Assembly (NCBI GenBank): GCA_947453125.1
Contig: CANGGC010000004.1
Coordinates: 1-18,330, forward strand
Length of the DNA stretch: 18,330 nucleotides
Origin: Planctomycetaceae bacterium
GTDB taxonomy: Bacteria; Planctomycetota; Planctomycetia; Pirellulales; UBA1268
Direction: 5' to 3'
A program made the translations under genes and the position numbers. The notes beneath the pieces were generated by a model, which did not search any database, had not been told where the DNA came from, and was given only the letters and a program-made list of their open reading frames with translations. This document shows positions 1 to 7,387 of the stretch, piece after piece (position 1 is the first letter of the stretch; each line of letters begins with the position of its first letter).

Positions 1-167
1 AGCGTCACGAGGACGAGGACCAGCGTCGCGAGGGGGGCGAGGGTGCCAGCCCCTTCGAAGGCGATCGACGGTTGGTAGCCGAGGGTGCTGAAGTAGTCGA
101 CGCCGCACAGGCACATGATCAGCCACCACGCGTAGTGGTGGTGCTGACCGTGGGAAGACTCACTCAC
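1..167 (-). CDS. APC-family amino-acid permease, 5' end only (partial)
   Basis: This is the first 55 codons of a gene running off the left edge of the window. The reading starts with GTG at 167 and gives a short His-rich N-terminus (SESSHGQHHHYAWW), then the stretch VDYFSTLGYQPSIAFEGAG and a hydrophobic run (LAPLATLVLVLVT). I recognise VDYFSTLGYQPxIAF as the first transmembrane region of a group of APC-superfamily permeases common in planctomycetes. That family moves amino acids or related cations across the inner membrane, but the substrate cannot be told from this fragment. An AGGAG lies about 12 bases before the GTG, which is rather far. A five-codon ATG mini-frame (ATG at about 178) begins between the AGGAG and the GTG and ends in a TGA overlapping the start region. 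The gene follows the hypothetical gene at 249-956 by 81 bp on the same strand, so co-transcription is possible. The family call is fairly firm; the exact start is less so. Confidence 0.72.
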   Translation of the reverse strand, partial: MSESSHGQHHHYAWWLIMCLCGVDYFSTLGYQPSIAFEGAGTLAPLATLVLVLVT

Positions 168-248
168 GGGGGCGCATCGCTCCTGCAGGGGGATCGGACG
201 ATGCTCGCAGTCTACCTGTCACGGGGGGCTTCGCGGCGGTCGCGCCGC

Positions 249-956
249 TCACTGCCATTCCGGGAGATCGACGCCCCGTTTCTTCGATTGGGCCTGGAGG
301 GCCTCGGCGTAGCGGTCGAAGAGTTTGCGGCGGTCGGCGTCCTCAGGGGGCTTCTGGCCGCGGCCGTTCATCTCCCTGGCCTGTGGCGAGAGGCCGAAGC
401 GGAGCTTCCGGTAGGCGATCGTCCGGTCGACCCCCTCGTCGGCCAGTCGCGGCCGATCCGATTCCGGGGCCACCACGAAGGCATCGATCGCCTCGTCACG
501 GCACCGCTTCCATTCCTCGTCGAGCGCCTTGCGGGCGGCCTCGAGTTCGTCTTTGGTCATCTGATCCGCGTTGCGGATCACTTCAGCGACCGCCTTCTTG
601 CCGGCTGCCCCACGCATCTCGCCAGTGAGGAGCCCCTTCTGGATCGTGGCTGTCGTCCCAACGAGATCAGTCCGCCGGCCGAGGGTCATCCAGGCTCCTC
701 CGGCGATCGTTCCCATCCCGACAACGCCGAGGAGGGCGAGGATCACGATGCCGCTGCTCCCCTTCGATCCGGGGTTCGACCCGGGGGCGGGAGAAGCCTC
801 CGGAGCCGGCTTGGCCCCCGCAGCCGATCCCTGGCGCGGAGACGCTTGGGCTTTCTGGCCCGGGGCAGCGGTGGGGGTGGGGAGCGGTTTTCCCTGGGCG
901 ACTGCCCGAGCCGCCGCGAGGCGGGCCTGGGCTTCGGGGCTCAGTTGACGGGCCAT
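249..956 (-). CDS. Hypothetical single-pass membrane protein, 235 aa
   Basis: I do not recognise this protein. The ATG at 956 is chosen because a good SD (GAGGAG, about 6 bases upstream) precedes it; the frame stays open further upstream but with no such site. Residues 1-20 are a charged, Ala-rich helix (MARQLSPEAQARLAAARAVA). Residues 21-68 are a low-complexity Pro/Ala/Gly/Ser linker, and residues 69-92 are a clear membrane segment (IVILALLGVVGMGTIAGGAW). Residues 93-235 are a soluble, charged part with helical character (KDELEAARKALDEEWKRCRDEA) and a conserved-looking RKLRFGLSPQAREMNGRGQ stretch. The likely topology is a cytoplasmic N-terminus with one anchor. The gene lies downstream of the DUF1559 gene, separated by 172 bp and a strong hairpin, so it is probably its own unit or shared with the permease that follows. 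No function can be given. Confidence 0.7.
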   Translation of the reverse strand: MARQLSPEAQARLAAARAVAQGKPLPTPTAAPGQKAQASPRQGSAAGAKPAPEASPAPGSNPGSKGSSGIVILALLGVVGMGTIAGGAWMTLGRRTDLVGTTATIQKGLLTGEMRGAAGKKAVAEVIRNADQMTKDELEAARKALDEEWKRCRDEAIDAFVVAPESDRPRLADEGVDRTIAYRKLRFGLSPQAREMNGRGQKPPEDADRRKLFDRYAEALQAQSKKRGVDLPEWQ

Positions 957-1022
957 GGTGATCTCCTCAGAGGGCTGACAGGCAGTGAAAAAGCCGCCCT
1001 TGGCGATCTCCCACTGCGTGAA

Positions 1023-1068
1023 CCGTGGAAACGCCCCGCCACCACATCTGTGGCGGGGGCGTCCACGG
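1023..1068. terminator. Strong stem-loop between DUF1559 gene and hypothetical gene
   Basis: The outer arms CCGTGG (1023-1028) and CCACGG (1063-1068) are exact inverted repeats. The inner arms ACGCCCCGCCAC and GTGGCGGGGGCGT pair except for one extra G. The loop is about 7 bases. The structure sits 60 bp past the DUF1559 stop and before the next gene, where a terminator is expected. No U-tract follows on the minus strand, so it may act with Rho or as a 3'-end stabiliser rather than as a classical intrinsic terminator. Confidence 0.55.
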
Positions 1069-1128
1069 TCGGCGAAGCCTCGCGTCGGGCGAGGGGCCGA
1101 GTTTCCGGGGCTCGAGGCGGTGGCCGCG

Positions 1129-2121
1129 TCAGGTTCCCGTGCCCGAATTGCCGTCGGCCGGCTTGGTCGGGTCGTTGCCATCGCCGATCGTCGAATACCA
1201 CCGGAGGACGTCGAGATCGACGTCGGGGGTGAGACCCTCGACATGGCCGTCGAGGAACACGAAGTTCACGATGCCGCCGGCGTGCTGGCTGCCAAACTTC
1301 CGGCTGTTGGTGTCCTTCGGCCCGCTGGCCAGCCCCCGGGCCGTGTCGCGAAACAGGCAGTGGGGGGTGTCGGCGGCAAACATCGACGTGTCACCCTGCC
1401 AGTACTGCACCATGTTCTGCGGCCAGGCCGGGTCGGCCGGGATCAGGTGCCGCTCGCCGATGGCGATCGTCTGGCTGAGGCCGTCGAGCACCCACGACGC
1501 CTTGACGGCCGAGAAGGTGAAGATCGGACCGGCCTGTCGACCGTCGACACCGGCGCCGTTCTCGGCGCTGTAGTTGAAGTACGTCCCCGCGTTGGCGGAG
1601 TAGTCGCCGCCGGCCGCAGCCCCCATCACGACCGGAACGTCGTTGTTGTTGTCGAAGTTTCGGGTGTTGTTCGGGGCCCGGCGACTGGGGCAGAAGAAGG
1701 CCGAGACGGCTGTTCGCATCGACTGCGAGTTGAGCGTGTCGTCGGCCCGGGCCGTGGGCACGTAGGCATTGGCGATTGCCGTCTCCTCCATGTAGGGGAG
1801 CATGCGGAATGCCCAGGAAACCCCGATCTGTTCGCGGGTGTTCCGGCCGGAGGGATAGGTCTTCTTGGCGTCGTGATGGAGCGTGACGGCCAAGCCCTGC
1901 TGCTTGAGGTTGTTGTTGCAGGCCATCCGGTTGGCTGCCTCACGGGCCGCCTGAACCGCCGGGAGGAGGAGGCCGACGAGGGTGCCGATGATGGCGATCA
2001 CGACGAGCAGTTCGACAAGCGTGAATCCGCTGCGACCAACCCTGCCAATCGCCGCCGGACCGGCCCCGAGGCCACGACTTTTCCAACCGTTGTTCAGACG
2101 ACTCTTCAGCGTGCCAACCAT
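1129..2121 (-). CDS. DUF1559 prepilin-like protein (type II pseudopilin N-terminus, H-X9-DG C-terminus), 330 aa
   Basis: This is a planctomycete-type DUF1559 protein. From the ATG at 2121 a basic leader (residues 1-32) ends in Gly32. It is followed by FTLVELLVVIAIIGTLVGLL, the type IV prepilin/pseudopilin signature with the +5 glutamate at residue 37 and one membrane helix (about 34-57). After that comes AVQAAREAANRMACNNNLKQ, typical of the family, then a long Asn/Gly-rich globular domain. The C-terminus contains HAGGIVNFVFLDGHV, matching the H-X9-DG motif. A prepilin peptidase should cleave after Gly32 and the product should be envelope-associated. Individual functions in this very large family are mostly unknown. 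An upstream in-frame TTG at 2142 is possible, but the ATG at 2121 has a GGGAGAG sequence just upstream. The gene has its own promoter and lies where frr is often found after pyrH. Confidence 0.93.
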   Translation of the reverse strand: MVGTLKSRLNNGWKSRGLGAGPAAIGRVGRSGFTLVELLVVIAIIGTLVGLLLPAVQAAREAANRMACNNNLKQQGLAVTLHHDAKKTYPSGRNTREQIGVSWAFRMLPYMEETAIANAYVPTARADDTLNSQSMRTAVSAFFCPSRRAPNNTRNFDNNNDVPVVMGAAAGGDYSANAGTYFNYSAENGAGVDGRQAGPIFTFSAVKASWVLDGLSQTIAIGERHLIPADPAWPQNMVQYWQGDTSMFAADTPHCLFRDTARGLASGPKDTNSRKFGSQHAGGIVNFVFLDGHVEGLTPDVDLDVLRWYSTIGDGNDPTKPADGNSGTGT

Positions 2122-2421
2122 GGTGAACTCTCCCGGCCGCAACCCACCCGGGGCCGACGAGGCAGGGGGAAGGAGGTGACCGCCAAAAGGACCATTGTCG
2201 AACGGTGGAGAGGGTCAGTCAAGGAAGACTGGGGGCTCAAGGACGGCCCAAAGCCCGCAGTCAACCAGGCCATCCCAGGCTCTGGGGAGATCGGTAGCCT
2301 GCGTCGGAAAGGGGGGCCGGAGAGCAGCGAACCGCAGGGTTTTTTCGGCCAGATTCGGCGGGGGATCGCCCGGTGAGGGGCTCTCCAACGGCCGCATGCC
2401 CACTCTTTGGAGTGATTTTCG
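2122..2421. other. Intergenic region between pyrH and DUF1559 gene
   Basis: This 300-bp stretch holds no convincing gene; the open frames on both strands look like noise. It contains the candidate minus-strand promoter at 2194-2222. A small stem CACTC-TTTG-GAGTG followed by ATTTT lies at about 2400-2418 and reads as terminator-like only on the plus strand. No good intrinsic terminator for pyrH is seen on the minus strand. Confidence 0.5.
2194..2222 (-). promoter_or_regulatory. Candidate sigma70-type promoter for DUF1559 gene
   Basis: On the minus strand TTGACT (2222-2217) and GACAAT (2199-2194) are separated by exactly 17 bp. They match TTGACA at 5 of 6 and TATAAT at 4 of 6 positions. The predicted start near 2187 gives a leader of about 65 nt before the ATG at 2121. 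This suggests that the DUF1559 gene is transcribed apart from pyrH. Confidence 0.5.
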
Positions 2422-3231
2422 TCAGGAGCCGCGGGACACCCGGCTCCCGATCCGCTCCCCCGCGATCGCCCGGACGATGTTCCCCTCCCGGCGGTAGTTG
2501 AACACCAGGATCGGCATCTCGTGCTCCATGCACTGGGAGATCGCCGTAGCGTCCATGACCCGGAGATTCTGGTCGCGAACCTGCTGGTAGGAGAGGTCGC
2601 GGTAGAGGATGGAGTGGGGGTTTTTCTCCGGGTCGTCGGAATAGACGCCGTCGACCCGGGTCGCCTTCATGAGGACATCCGCCTCGAGTTCCAGGGCTCG
2701 CTGGGCGGCGGCGGTGTCGGTGGTCACAAACGGGCTTCCGGTGCCCGCCGCGAGAATCACGATCCGCCCCTTCTCGAGATGGCGACGGGCGCGACGGCGG
2801 ATGTAGGGCTCCGCCACACCATCCATGCGGATTGCCGTCATCAGCCGCGTCTGGGCCCCGAGGCTCTCGAGGGCATCCTGGAGCGCCAGGCCGTTGATGA
2901 CGGTGGCGAGCATTCCCATCGAATGCGCCGTTGCCTCATGGACACCGGAGTTTCCTGCGGTGAACGACGCCCCGCGGAGGATGTTGCCACCGCCGATCAC
3001 GATCGCCAGTTCGACCCCCCGGGAGGCCGCGAGGACAACCTGCCGGGCGACGAGCATCACCTCGTCCATGGAGATGCCACGCTCGCCGGGGCGCACGAAA
3101 CTCTCCCCCGAGAGCTTGAGGAGGACGCGGCGGTAGACCACCGCAGCCCCCTCAACGGCGACGCCTGAGTGGCCCGAGGCTGCGGACAGCCCGCCGTCCT
3201 GTCCCTTCACAGCACTCTGCTTGGCCTCCAT
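2422..3231 (-). CDS. pyrH: UMP kinase (uridylate kinase), 269 aa
   Basis: This enzyme phosphorylates UMP to UDP with ATP in the cytoplasm, in pyrimidine nucleotide synthesis. It is an amino-acid-kinase-fold protein, normally hexameric. From the ATG at 3231 the visible motifs are RVLLKLSGESF (35-45, phosphate-binding Lys and SGE), VIGGGNILRG (78-87), MDGVAEPYIRRRARRHLEKG, AAGTGSPFVTTDTAAAQRAL (DTAA motif, about 172-176), KATRVDGVYSDDPEKNP (189-205) and MDATA (226-230). The core begins near residue 33. About 30 extra N-terminal residues precede it compared with the usual 240-aa form. A GGGAGA SD about 9 bases before this ATG supports keeping them; alternative starts lie within the extension. 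The gene follows tsf by 26 bp on the same strand, in the usual rpsB-tsf-pyrH order. Confidence 0.96.
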   Translation of the reverse strand: MEAKQSAVKGQDGGLSAASGHSGVAVEGAAVVYRRVLLKLSGESFVRPGERGISMDEVMLVARQVVLAASRGVELAIVIGGGNILRGASFTAGNSGVHEATAHSMGMLATVINGLALQDALESLGAQTRLMTAIRMDGVAEPYIRRRARRHLEKGRIVILAAGTGSPFVTTDTAAAQRALELEADVLMKATRVDGVYSDDPEKNPHSILYRDLSYQQVRDQNLRVMDATAISQCMEHEMPILVFNYRREGNIVRAIAGERIGSRVSRGS

Positions 3232-3257
3232 AAACAAGTCTCCCGCACGGGCGGACG

Positions 3258-4100
3258 TCAGCCGCCGAGCTTCCAGTTCTCGACGCGCTTCACCTCGAGC
3301 CCGGCCGACTTGGCCAACTGGCCGACGGTCTGCTTGTCGTCCTTCACAAACGGCTGCTCGAGGAGGACGCACTGGCTGAAGAAGTTGCGCAGCCGCCCCT
3401 CGATCATCTTCGCGATGATGTTCTCGGGCTTCCCTTCGCCGCGGGCCGCTTCGGTGAGGATCTCGCGTTCCTTCGCCACGGCCTCGGGATCGAGGTCTTC
3501 CTTCGTGATCGCCTGCGGCGCGAGGGCGACGACGTGCATCGAGATGTCCTTGGCGACGGTCGCCGCGTCGGGGCCGGCCGTCTTCCCTGCGATCTCGACG
3601 ATCGCCGCCTTCGAGCCGTCGTGGTGGGCGTAGCCGCCACAGGGGGCGTCGATACGGCAGATGCGGGCTAGGTCGAACACCTCGCGCATCCGGTTGAAGA
3701 GATCGTTCTTGATCTCCTCGAGCGTCTTGTCGGGATGGGCGTGGCTCTTCTGGGCGAGGAGTTCAGCGGGGGTCTTCGCGCCCGGCCCGAGGGCGAGCGT
3801 CGTGGCGATGTCCTCGGCGAGGGCCTTGAAATCAGGGCTGTTGGCCACCGGGGCGCTCTCGCACTTCAGCTCGATGATCGTGCCGACGTTCTTCGCGGGA
3901 TCGGCGTAGACCGCCAGGCGTCCCGTCGAGGTTTCGCGGTCGGCGCGCATCGCCTGCGTCTTGACGCCCTGCTTGCGGAGCCATTCCACCGCCTGCTCCG
4001 TGTTGCCACCGCACTCTAGGAGGGCCTTCTTGCATTCCATCATCGGCAGTCCGGTCTTGTCCCGGAGTGCCATGACCGCTGCTGCCGTGATCTCTGCCAT
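3258..4100 (-). CDS. tsf: Translation elongation factor Ts, 280 aa
   Basis: EF-Ts is the nucleotide-exchange factor that releases GDP from EF-Tu. The N-terminal UBA-like domain is seen in MAEITAAAVMALRDKTGLPM followed by MECKKALLECGGNTEQAVEW (residues 1-40). It carries the family signature around TGLPMMECKKAL. The core has the expected block around ELKCESAPVANSPDFKALAE, and the dimerisation region lies toward the C-terminus, which ends VGQLAKSAGLEVKRVENWKL. The length is normal for the family. The start has a good SD (AAGGAG about 8 bases before the ATG). The gene lies 201 bp downstream of rpsB, a gap containing a stem-loop, and 26 bp upstream of pyrH. It probably belongs to one rpsB-tsf-pyrH transcription unit with the intergenic hairpin tuning relative output. 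Confidence 0.97.
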   Translation of the reverse strand: MAEITAAAVMALRDKTGLPMMECKKALLECGGNTEQAVEWLRKQGVKTQAMRADRETSTGRLAVYADPAKNVGTIIELKCESAPVANSPDFKALAEDIATTLALGPGAKTPAELLAQKSHAHPDKTLEEIKNDLFNRMREVFDLARICRIDAPCGGYAHHDGSKAAIVEIAGKTAGPDAATVAKDISMHVVALAPQAITKEDLDPEAVAKEREILTEAARGEGKPENIIAKMIEGRLRNFFSQCVLLEQPFVKDDKQTVGQLAKSAGLEVKRVENWKLGG

Positions 4101-4194
4101 GGAAAAAGCTCCTTCCAGAAATGGACGTGGAAATTGGGCGTATTCCTGGCCGGTTCAAAAGCCCAAAGGCCCGACCCGGTCCAGAATGAGACAA

Positions 4195-4231
4195 CCGGCG
4201 AAGCGCCCTGATCGTGGGGCGCTCCTGCCGG
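4195..4231 (-). promoter_or_regulatory. Stem-loop in the rpsB-tsf intergenic region
   Basis: The inner arms AGCGCCC (4202-4208) and GGGCGCT (4217-4223) pair perfectly around an 8-nt loop. The outer arms CCGGC (4195-4199) and GCCGG (4227-4231) extend the stem. A second weaker stem, CCCCG/CGGGG, sits at 4266-4283. Neither is followed by a U-run on the minus strand. The position suggests an attenuation, processing or mRNA-stability element between rpsB and tsf; this role is inferred. Confidence 0.4.
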
Positions 4232-4301
4232 CCGTCGGAGGACAAAAGACTGAGAAGACCGACATCCCCGAGCCATGCCGGGGGAGCGGACCAGCGGCCG
4301 A

Positions 4302-5102
4302 TCAGGTCTTCGGCGGACGGGGCGCTGCCCGCTTGGCGACATTCGAACGAGCCTTCGGCGACGACTTGCCGTCGACGTCGGCACCCTCGGCGGCAGCCTG
4401 GGCGTCGGAGGAGGTGTTGACCTTCCCCTCGAGGATCGCGTCGGCAAGCCGGGCGGCCACCAGTTCGATCGAGCGGATCGAGTCATCGTTGCCGGGGATC
4501 GGCAGATCGACCAGATCGGGATCGCAGTCGGTGTCGATCAGGGCCACTGTCGTAATGCCCATCTTCCGGGCTTCGCTGACGGCGTTCTTTTCCTTCTTGG
4601 GATCGAACACGACGAGGCACTCGGGGAGCCGCGACAGGGTGCGGATGCCGCCGAGATTGCGTTCCATCTTGCGGAACTCACGCCGCAGCGACGACTGCAT
4701 CTTCTTGGAGTAGGCGCCAAACTCGTCCGAGGGCATGAGCTTCTCGAGTTGCTCGAGACGCGCCAGACGGTTGCGGATCGTGCGGAAGTTGGTCAGCGTG
4801 CCGCCGAGCCAGCGGTCGGAGACGTACGGCATGCCGCAGCGCGCCGCCTCACGGGCGACGGCCTCAGCGCCCTGCCGCTTCGTACCGACGAAGAGGATCA
4901 GGCTGCCGGTCGACGCGACCTGCTTGAGATACTTCCGGGCCCGGAGAAGGCCGCGGATCGTCTCGCGGACGTCGATGATGTGGATGAGATTACGGCGCCC
5001 ATGGATATAGGGCCGCATCTTCGGGTTCCAGCGGCTGGCACGATGGCCAAAGTGCACGCCGGCTTCGATCAGTTCCTGGGCCAGGACGTTCGACACGCTC
5101 AT
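4302..5102 (-). CDS. rpsB: 30S ribosomal protein S2, 266 aa
   Basis: S2 is a late-assembling protein of the small ribosomal subunit, bound together with S1. The protein reads MSVSNVLAQELIEAGVHFGH at its start, followed by RASRWNPKMRPYIHGRRNLI, the first S2 signature. It later shows FVGTKRQGAEAVAREAARCG, WLGGTLTNFRTIRNR, and the second signature region VALIDTDCDPDLVDLPIPGN followed by DD. The tail beyond the conserved core (residues about 227-266) is a low-complexity, basic Ala/Lys/Arg/Pro extension ending KRAAPRPPKT. The ATG at 5102 is chosen because conservation begins there; a GTG precedes it directly. No SD is present: the upstream sequence is pyrimidine-rich. The gene has a candidate promoter and a leader hairpin, and tsf and pyrH follow. 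Confidence 0.97.
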   Translation of the reverse strand: MSVSNVLAQELIEAGVHFGHRASRWNPKMRPYIHGRRNLIHIIDVRETIRGLLRARKYLKQVASTGSLILFVGTKRQGAEAVAREAARCGMPYVSDRWLGGTLTNFRTIRNRLARLEQLEKLMPSDEFGAYSKKMQSSLRREFRKMERNLGGIRTLSRLPECLVVFDPKKEKNAVSEARKMGITTVALIDTDCDPDLVDLPIPGNDDSIRSIELVAARLADAILEGKVNTSSDAQAAAEGADVDGKSSPKARSNVAKRAAPRPPKT

Positions 5103-5162
5103 CACTCGTGGGGTGGGGAGAAAGGGTGCAGGCGGACGGAGCCTCGACGGAACTCCGCGACC

Positions 5163-5208
5163 GCGGGAGCAGTCCCGCAAACTATTCGTATTTTCCGGTC
5201 CATGTCAA
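5163..5208 (-). promoter_or_regulatory. Candidate rpsB promoter with leader hairpin
   Basis: On the minus strand TTGACA (5208-5203, perfect -35) and TAGTTT (5184-5179) lie 18 bp apart. The hexamer TAGTTT is a weak -10. Immediately downstream, GCGGGA and TCCCGC (5178-5163) form a 6-bp stem with a CTGC loop. This hairpin would sit at or just after the start of the transcript, about 70 nt upstream of the rpsB ATG. It could protect the 5' end or take part in S2 autoregulation; that role is inferred. Confidence 0.5.
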
Positions 5209-5257
5209 CGCTTACCTGCCAGGACCGGCCTTGAAGGGGCATCGCCAGGGGCACCGC

Positions 5258-5287
5258 TTGAATCGTCCCGCCGGGCCAAACTACACT
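5258..5287 (+). promoter_or_regulatory. Candidate ilvN-ilvC promoter
   Basis: TTGAAT (5258-5263) and TACACT (5282-5287) are 18 bp apart, each matching its consensus at 4 of 6 positions. A start near 5294 would give an unusually long leader of about 280 nt before ilvN. That leader would include the 21-bp-period repeats. Confidence 0.38.
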
Positions 5288-5394
5288 TAGCGTCATCTGT
5301 GGATGCCGTTTTCGGCCGGTTTTCGCCATTTTGCGGAGCCAAGGCCCCGGGGACGATCCAATGCCAGGGCCGGGAGAACCCCGGTCCGGCCGGC

Positions 5395-5455
5395 GGTTTT
5401 TCCGTCGGATTCCCTGGTTTTTCAGACGGAATCGCCGGTTTTTTCAGACGGAATC
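5395..5455 (+). repeat. Three tandem 21-bp-period repeats upstream of ilvN
   Basis: GGTTTTTCAGACGGAATC occurs at 5416-5433 and again, with one extra T, at 5437-5455. A degenerate copy, GGTTTTTCCGTCGGATTC, lies at 5395-5412. The left copy also provides CGGATTCC (5406-5413), which is the exact reverse complement of GGAATCCG (5450-5457). Its GATTCC part can instead pair with GGAATC at 5428-5433. The element could be a set of protein-binding sites two helical turns apart, or an RNA leader with two alternative stems. Confidence 0.6.
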
Positions 5456-5575
5456 CGTGCCGATCCGCCCTTCCACGACCGCCGTACCCCCCGAAACAGC
5501 TCCGTCCTCCGCTCGACACGCCCCTTTTCGGCACCGCAAACCGTCCCTTCCTTCCTCAATCCCTCCGGTCTCCCC

Positions 5576-6133
5576 ATGCGTCACGTCCTTTCGGCCACGG
5601 TCCAGAACGTTCCTGGCGTGTTGGCCCACGTCTCGGGCATGCTCGCCTCCCGGGGGTACAACATCGACAGCCTCGCCGTCGGTGAAACCGAGGATCGGCG
5701 GTTTTCCCGGATGACGTTTGTCCTCCGCGGTGACGACCGTGTTCTCGATCAGGTTCGGCGGCAGCTCGAGAAGATCGTCACCGTCGTCCGCGTCGATGAC
5801 ATCAGCTCGCGGAATTATGTCGAGCGAGACTTGATGCTCATCAAGATTGCCGCCAGCGCCGGATCGACCCGGACCGAGATCAAGGAACTCGCCGAGGTGT
5901 TCCGCGGGAGGGTGGTCGACGTCGCGGCCGACAGCGTCGTCGTCGAGATCTCCGGGACAGAAAAGAAGATCGAGGGCTTCATCGAGCTGATGCGTCCGCT
6001 CGGGATCCTCGAGCTCGTCCGCACCGGCCGGATCGCGATGGTACGGGGGAGCTCGCCGACCCGTGAGCTCACCGAGGCGGCCGACGGTGCCCGCCCCGCC
6101 GATGAGGCGTCGGTTCGTGAATCGCTCGCCTGA
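5576..6133 (+). CDS. ilvN: Acetolactate synthase small (regulatory) subunit, 185 aa
   Basis: This subunit activates the acetolactate synthase catalytic subunit (IlvB) and confers feedback inhibition by valine in branched-chain amino-acid synthesis. The protein starts MRHVLSATVQNVPGVLAHVS, followed by the ACT-domain segment GMLASRGYNIDSLAVGETED (residues about 1-78). The C-terminal domain includes VERDLMLIKIAASAGSTRTE, FRGRVVDVAADSVVVEISG and EGFIELMRPLGILELVRTGR. The last 30 residues are a charged tail. The frame is open far upstream, but conservation begins at the ATG at 5576, which is the natural start. There is no SD; a pyrimidine-rich stretch precedes it. The gene is followed after 125 bp by ilvC. 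The catalytic subunit gene ilvB, usually just upstream, is absent here. Confidence 0.95.
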   Translation: MRHVLSATVQNVPGVLAHVSGMLASRGYNIDSLAVGETEDRRFSRMTFVLRGDDRVLDQVRRQLEKIVTVVRVDDISSRNYVERDLMLIKIAASAGSTRTEIKELAEVFRGRVVDVAADSVVVEISGTEKKIEGFIELMRPLGILELVRTGRIAMVRGSSPTRELTEAADGARPADEASVRESLA

Positions 6134-6258
6134 ATCGCCCGCCGTATTCCCCTTTTTCTTGGGGCGTCCGGGCCCGTTGCCCAGCCGCCCCATTCAGTCC
6201 AACGTTTGAGCCCCCATACCAGTCTCTCTCCCTAAGCCTGATCCCGAGGAGTGATCCC

Positions 6259-7263
<1,005 letters not shown>

Positions 7264-7279
7264 GGACTTTCTTGTCCGT

Positions 7280-7331
7280 GACCCGTGGGAACGCCGAGGG
7301 TTCCCCGGGTCGGCACGGACCGTGCCATTTT
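7280..7331 (+). terminator. Double-hairpin terminator after ilvC
   Basis: In hairpin one, GACCCG (7280-7285), a bulged T, and GGGAAC (7287-7292) pair with GTTCCC (7300-7305) and CGGGTC (7306-7311). That gives 12 bp around a 7-nt loop. In hairpin two, GGCACG (7312-7317) pairs with CGTGCC (7321-7326) around GAC, directly followed by ATTTTG. The location 17 bp past the ilvC stop and the short T-run support a transcription terminator. Confidence 0.75.
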
Positions 7332-7357
7332 GATCGAGTCTTGAGTCGTCGTATGTG
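7330..7357 (+). promoter_or_regulatory. Possible promoter for the 91-aa protein
   Basis: TTGATC (7330-7335) and TATGTG (7352-7357) are 16 bp apart, just after the ilvC terminator and about 30 bp before the ATG at 7388. Matches to consensus are moderate, so this is tentative. Confidence 0.3.
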
Positions 7358-7387
7358 TGTCGCCAGAAGAGAAACGGGAGAGCTGAC

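Larger units (their letters stand above)
5103..5575. other. Divergent promoter/leader region between rpsB and ilvN
   Basis: This 473-bp region has no convincing gene. It holds the rpsB promoter and leader hairpin, a candidate ilvN promoter, T-tracts spaced about 10-11 bp apart at 5309-5332, and three repeats of 21-bp period at 5395-5455. The 120 bp just before ilvN are strongly pyrimidine-rich and lack an SD. Confidence 0.6.

Noticed and set aside
985..2376. 463-codon plus-strand frame opposite the DUF1559 gene
   Set aside because: Composition is typical of an antisense GC frame, and the minus strand shows an unmistakable prepilin motif.
5108..5290. Leader peptide for ilvN attenuation
   Set aside because: The 60-codon frame is not rich in Ile, Val or Leu and overlaps the rpsB promoter on the other strand.
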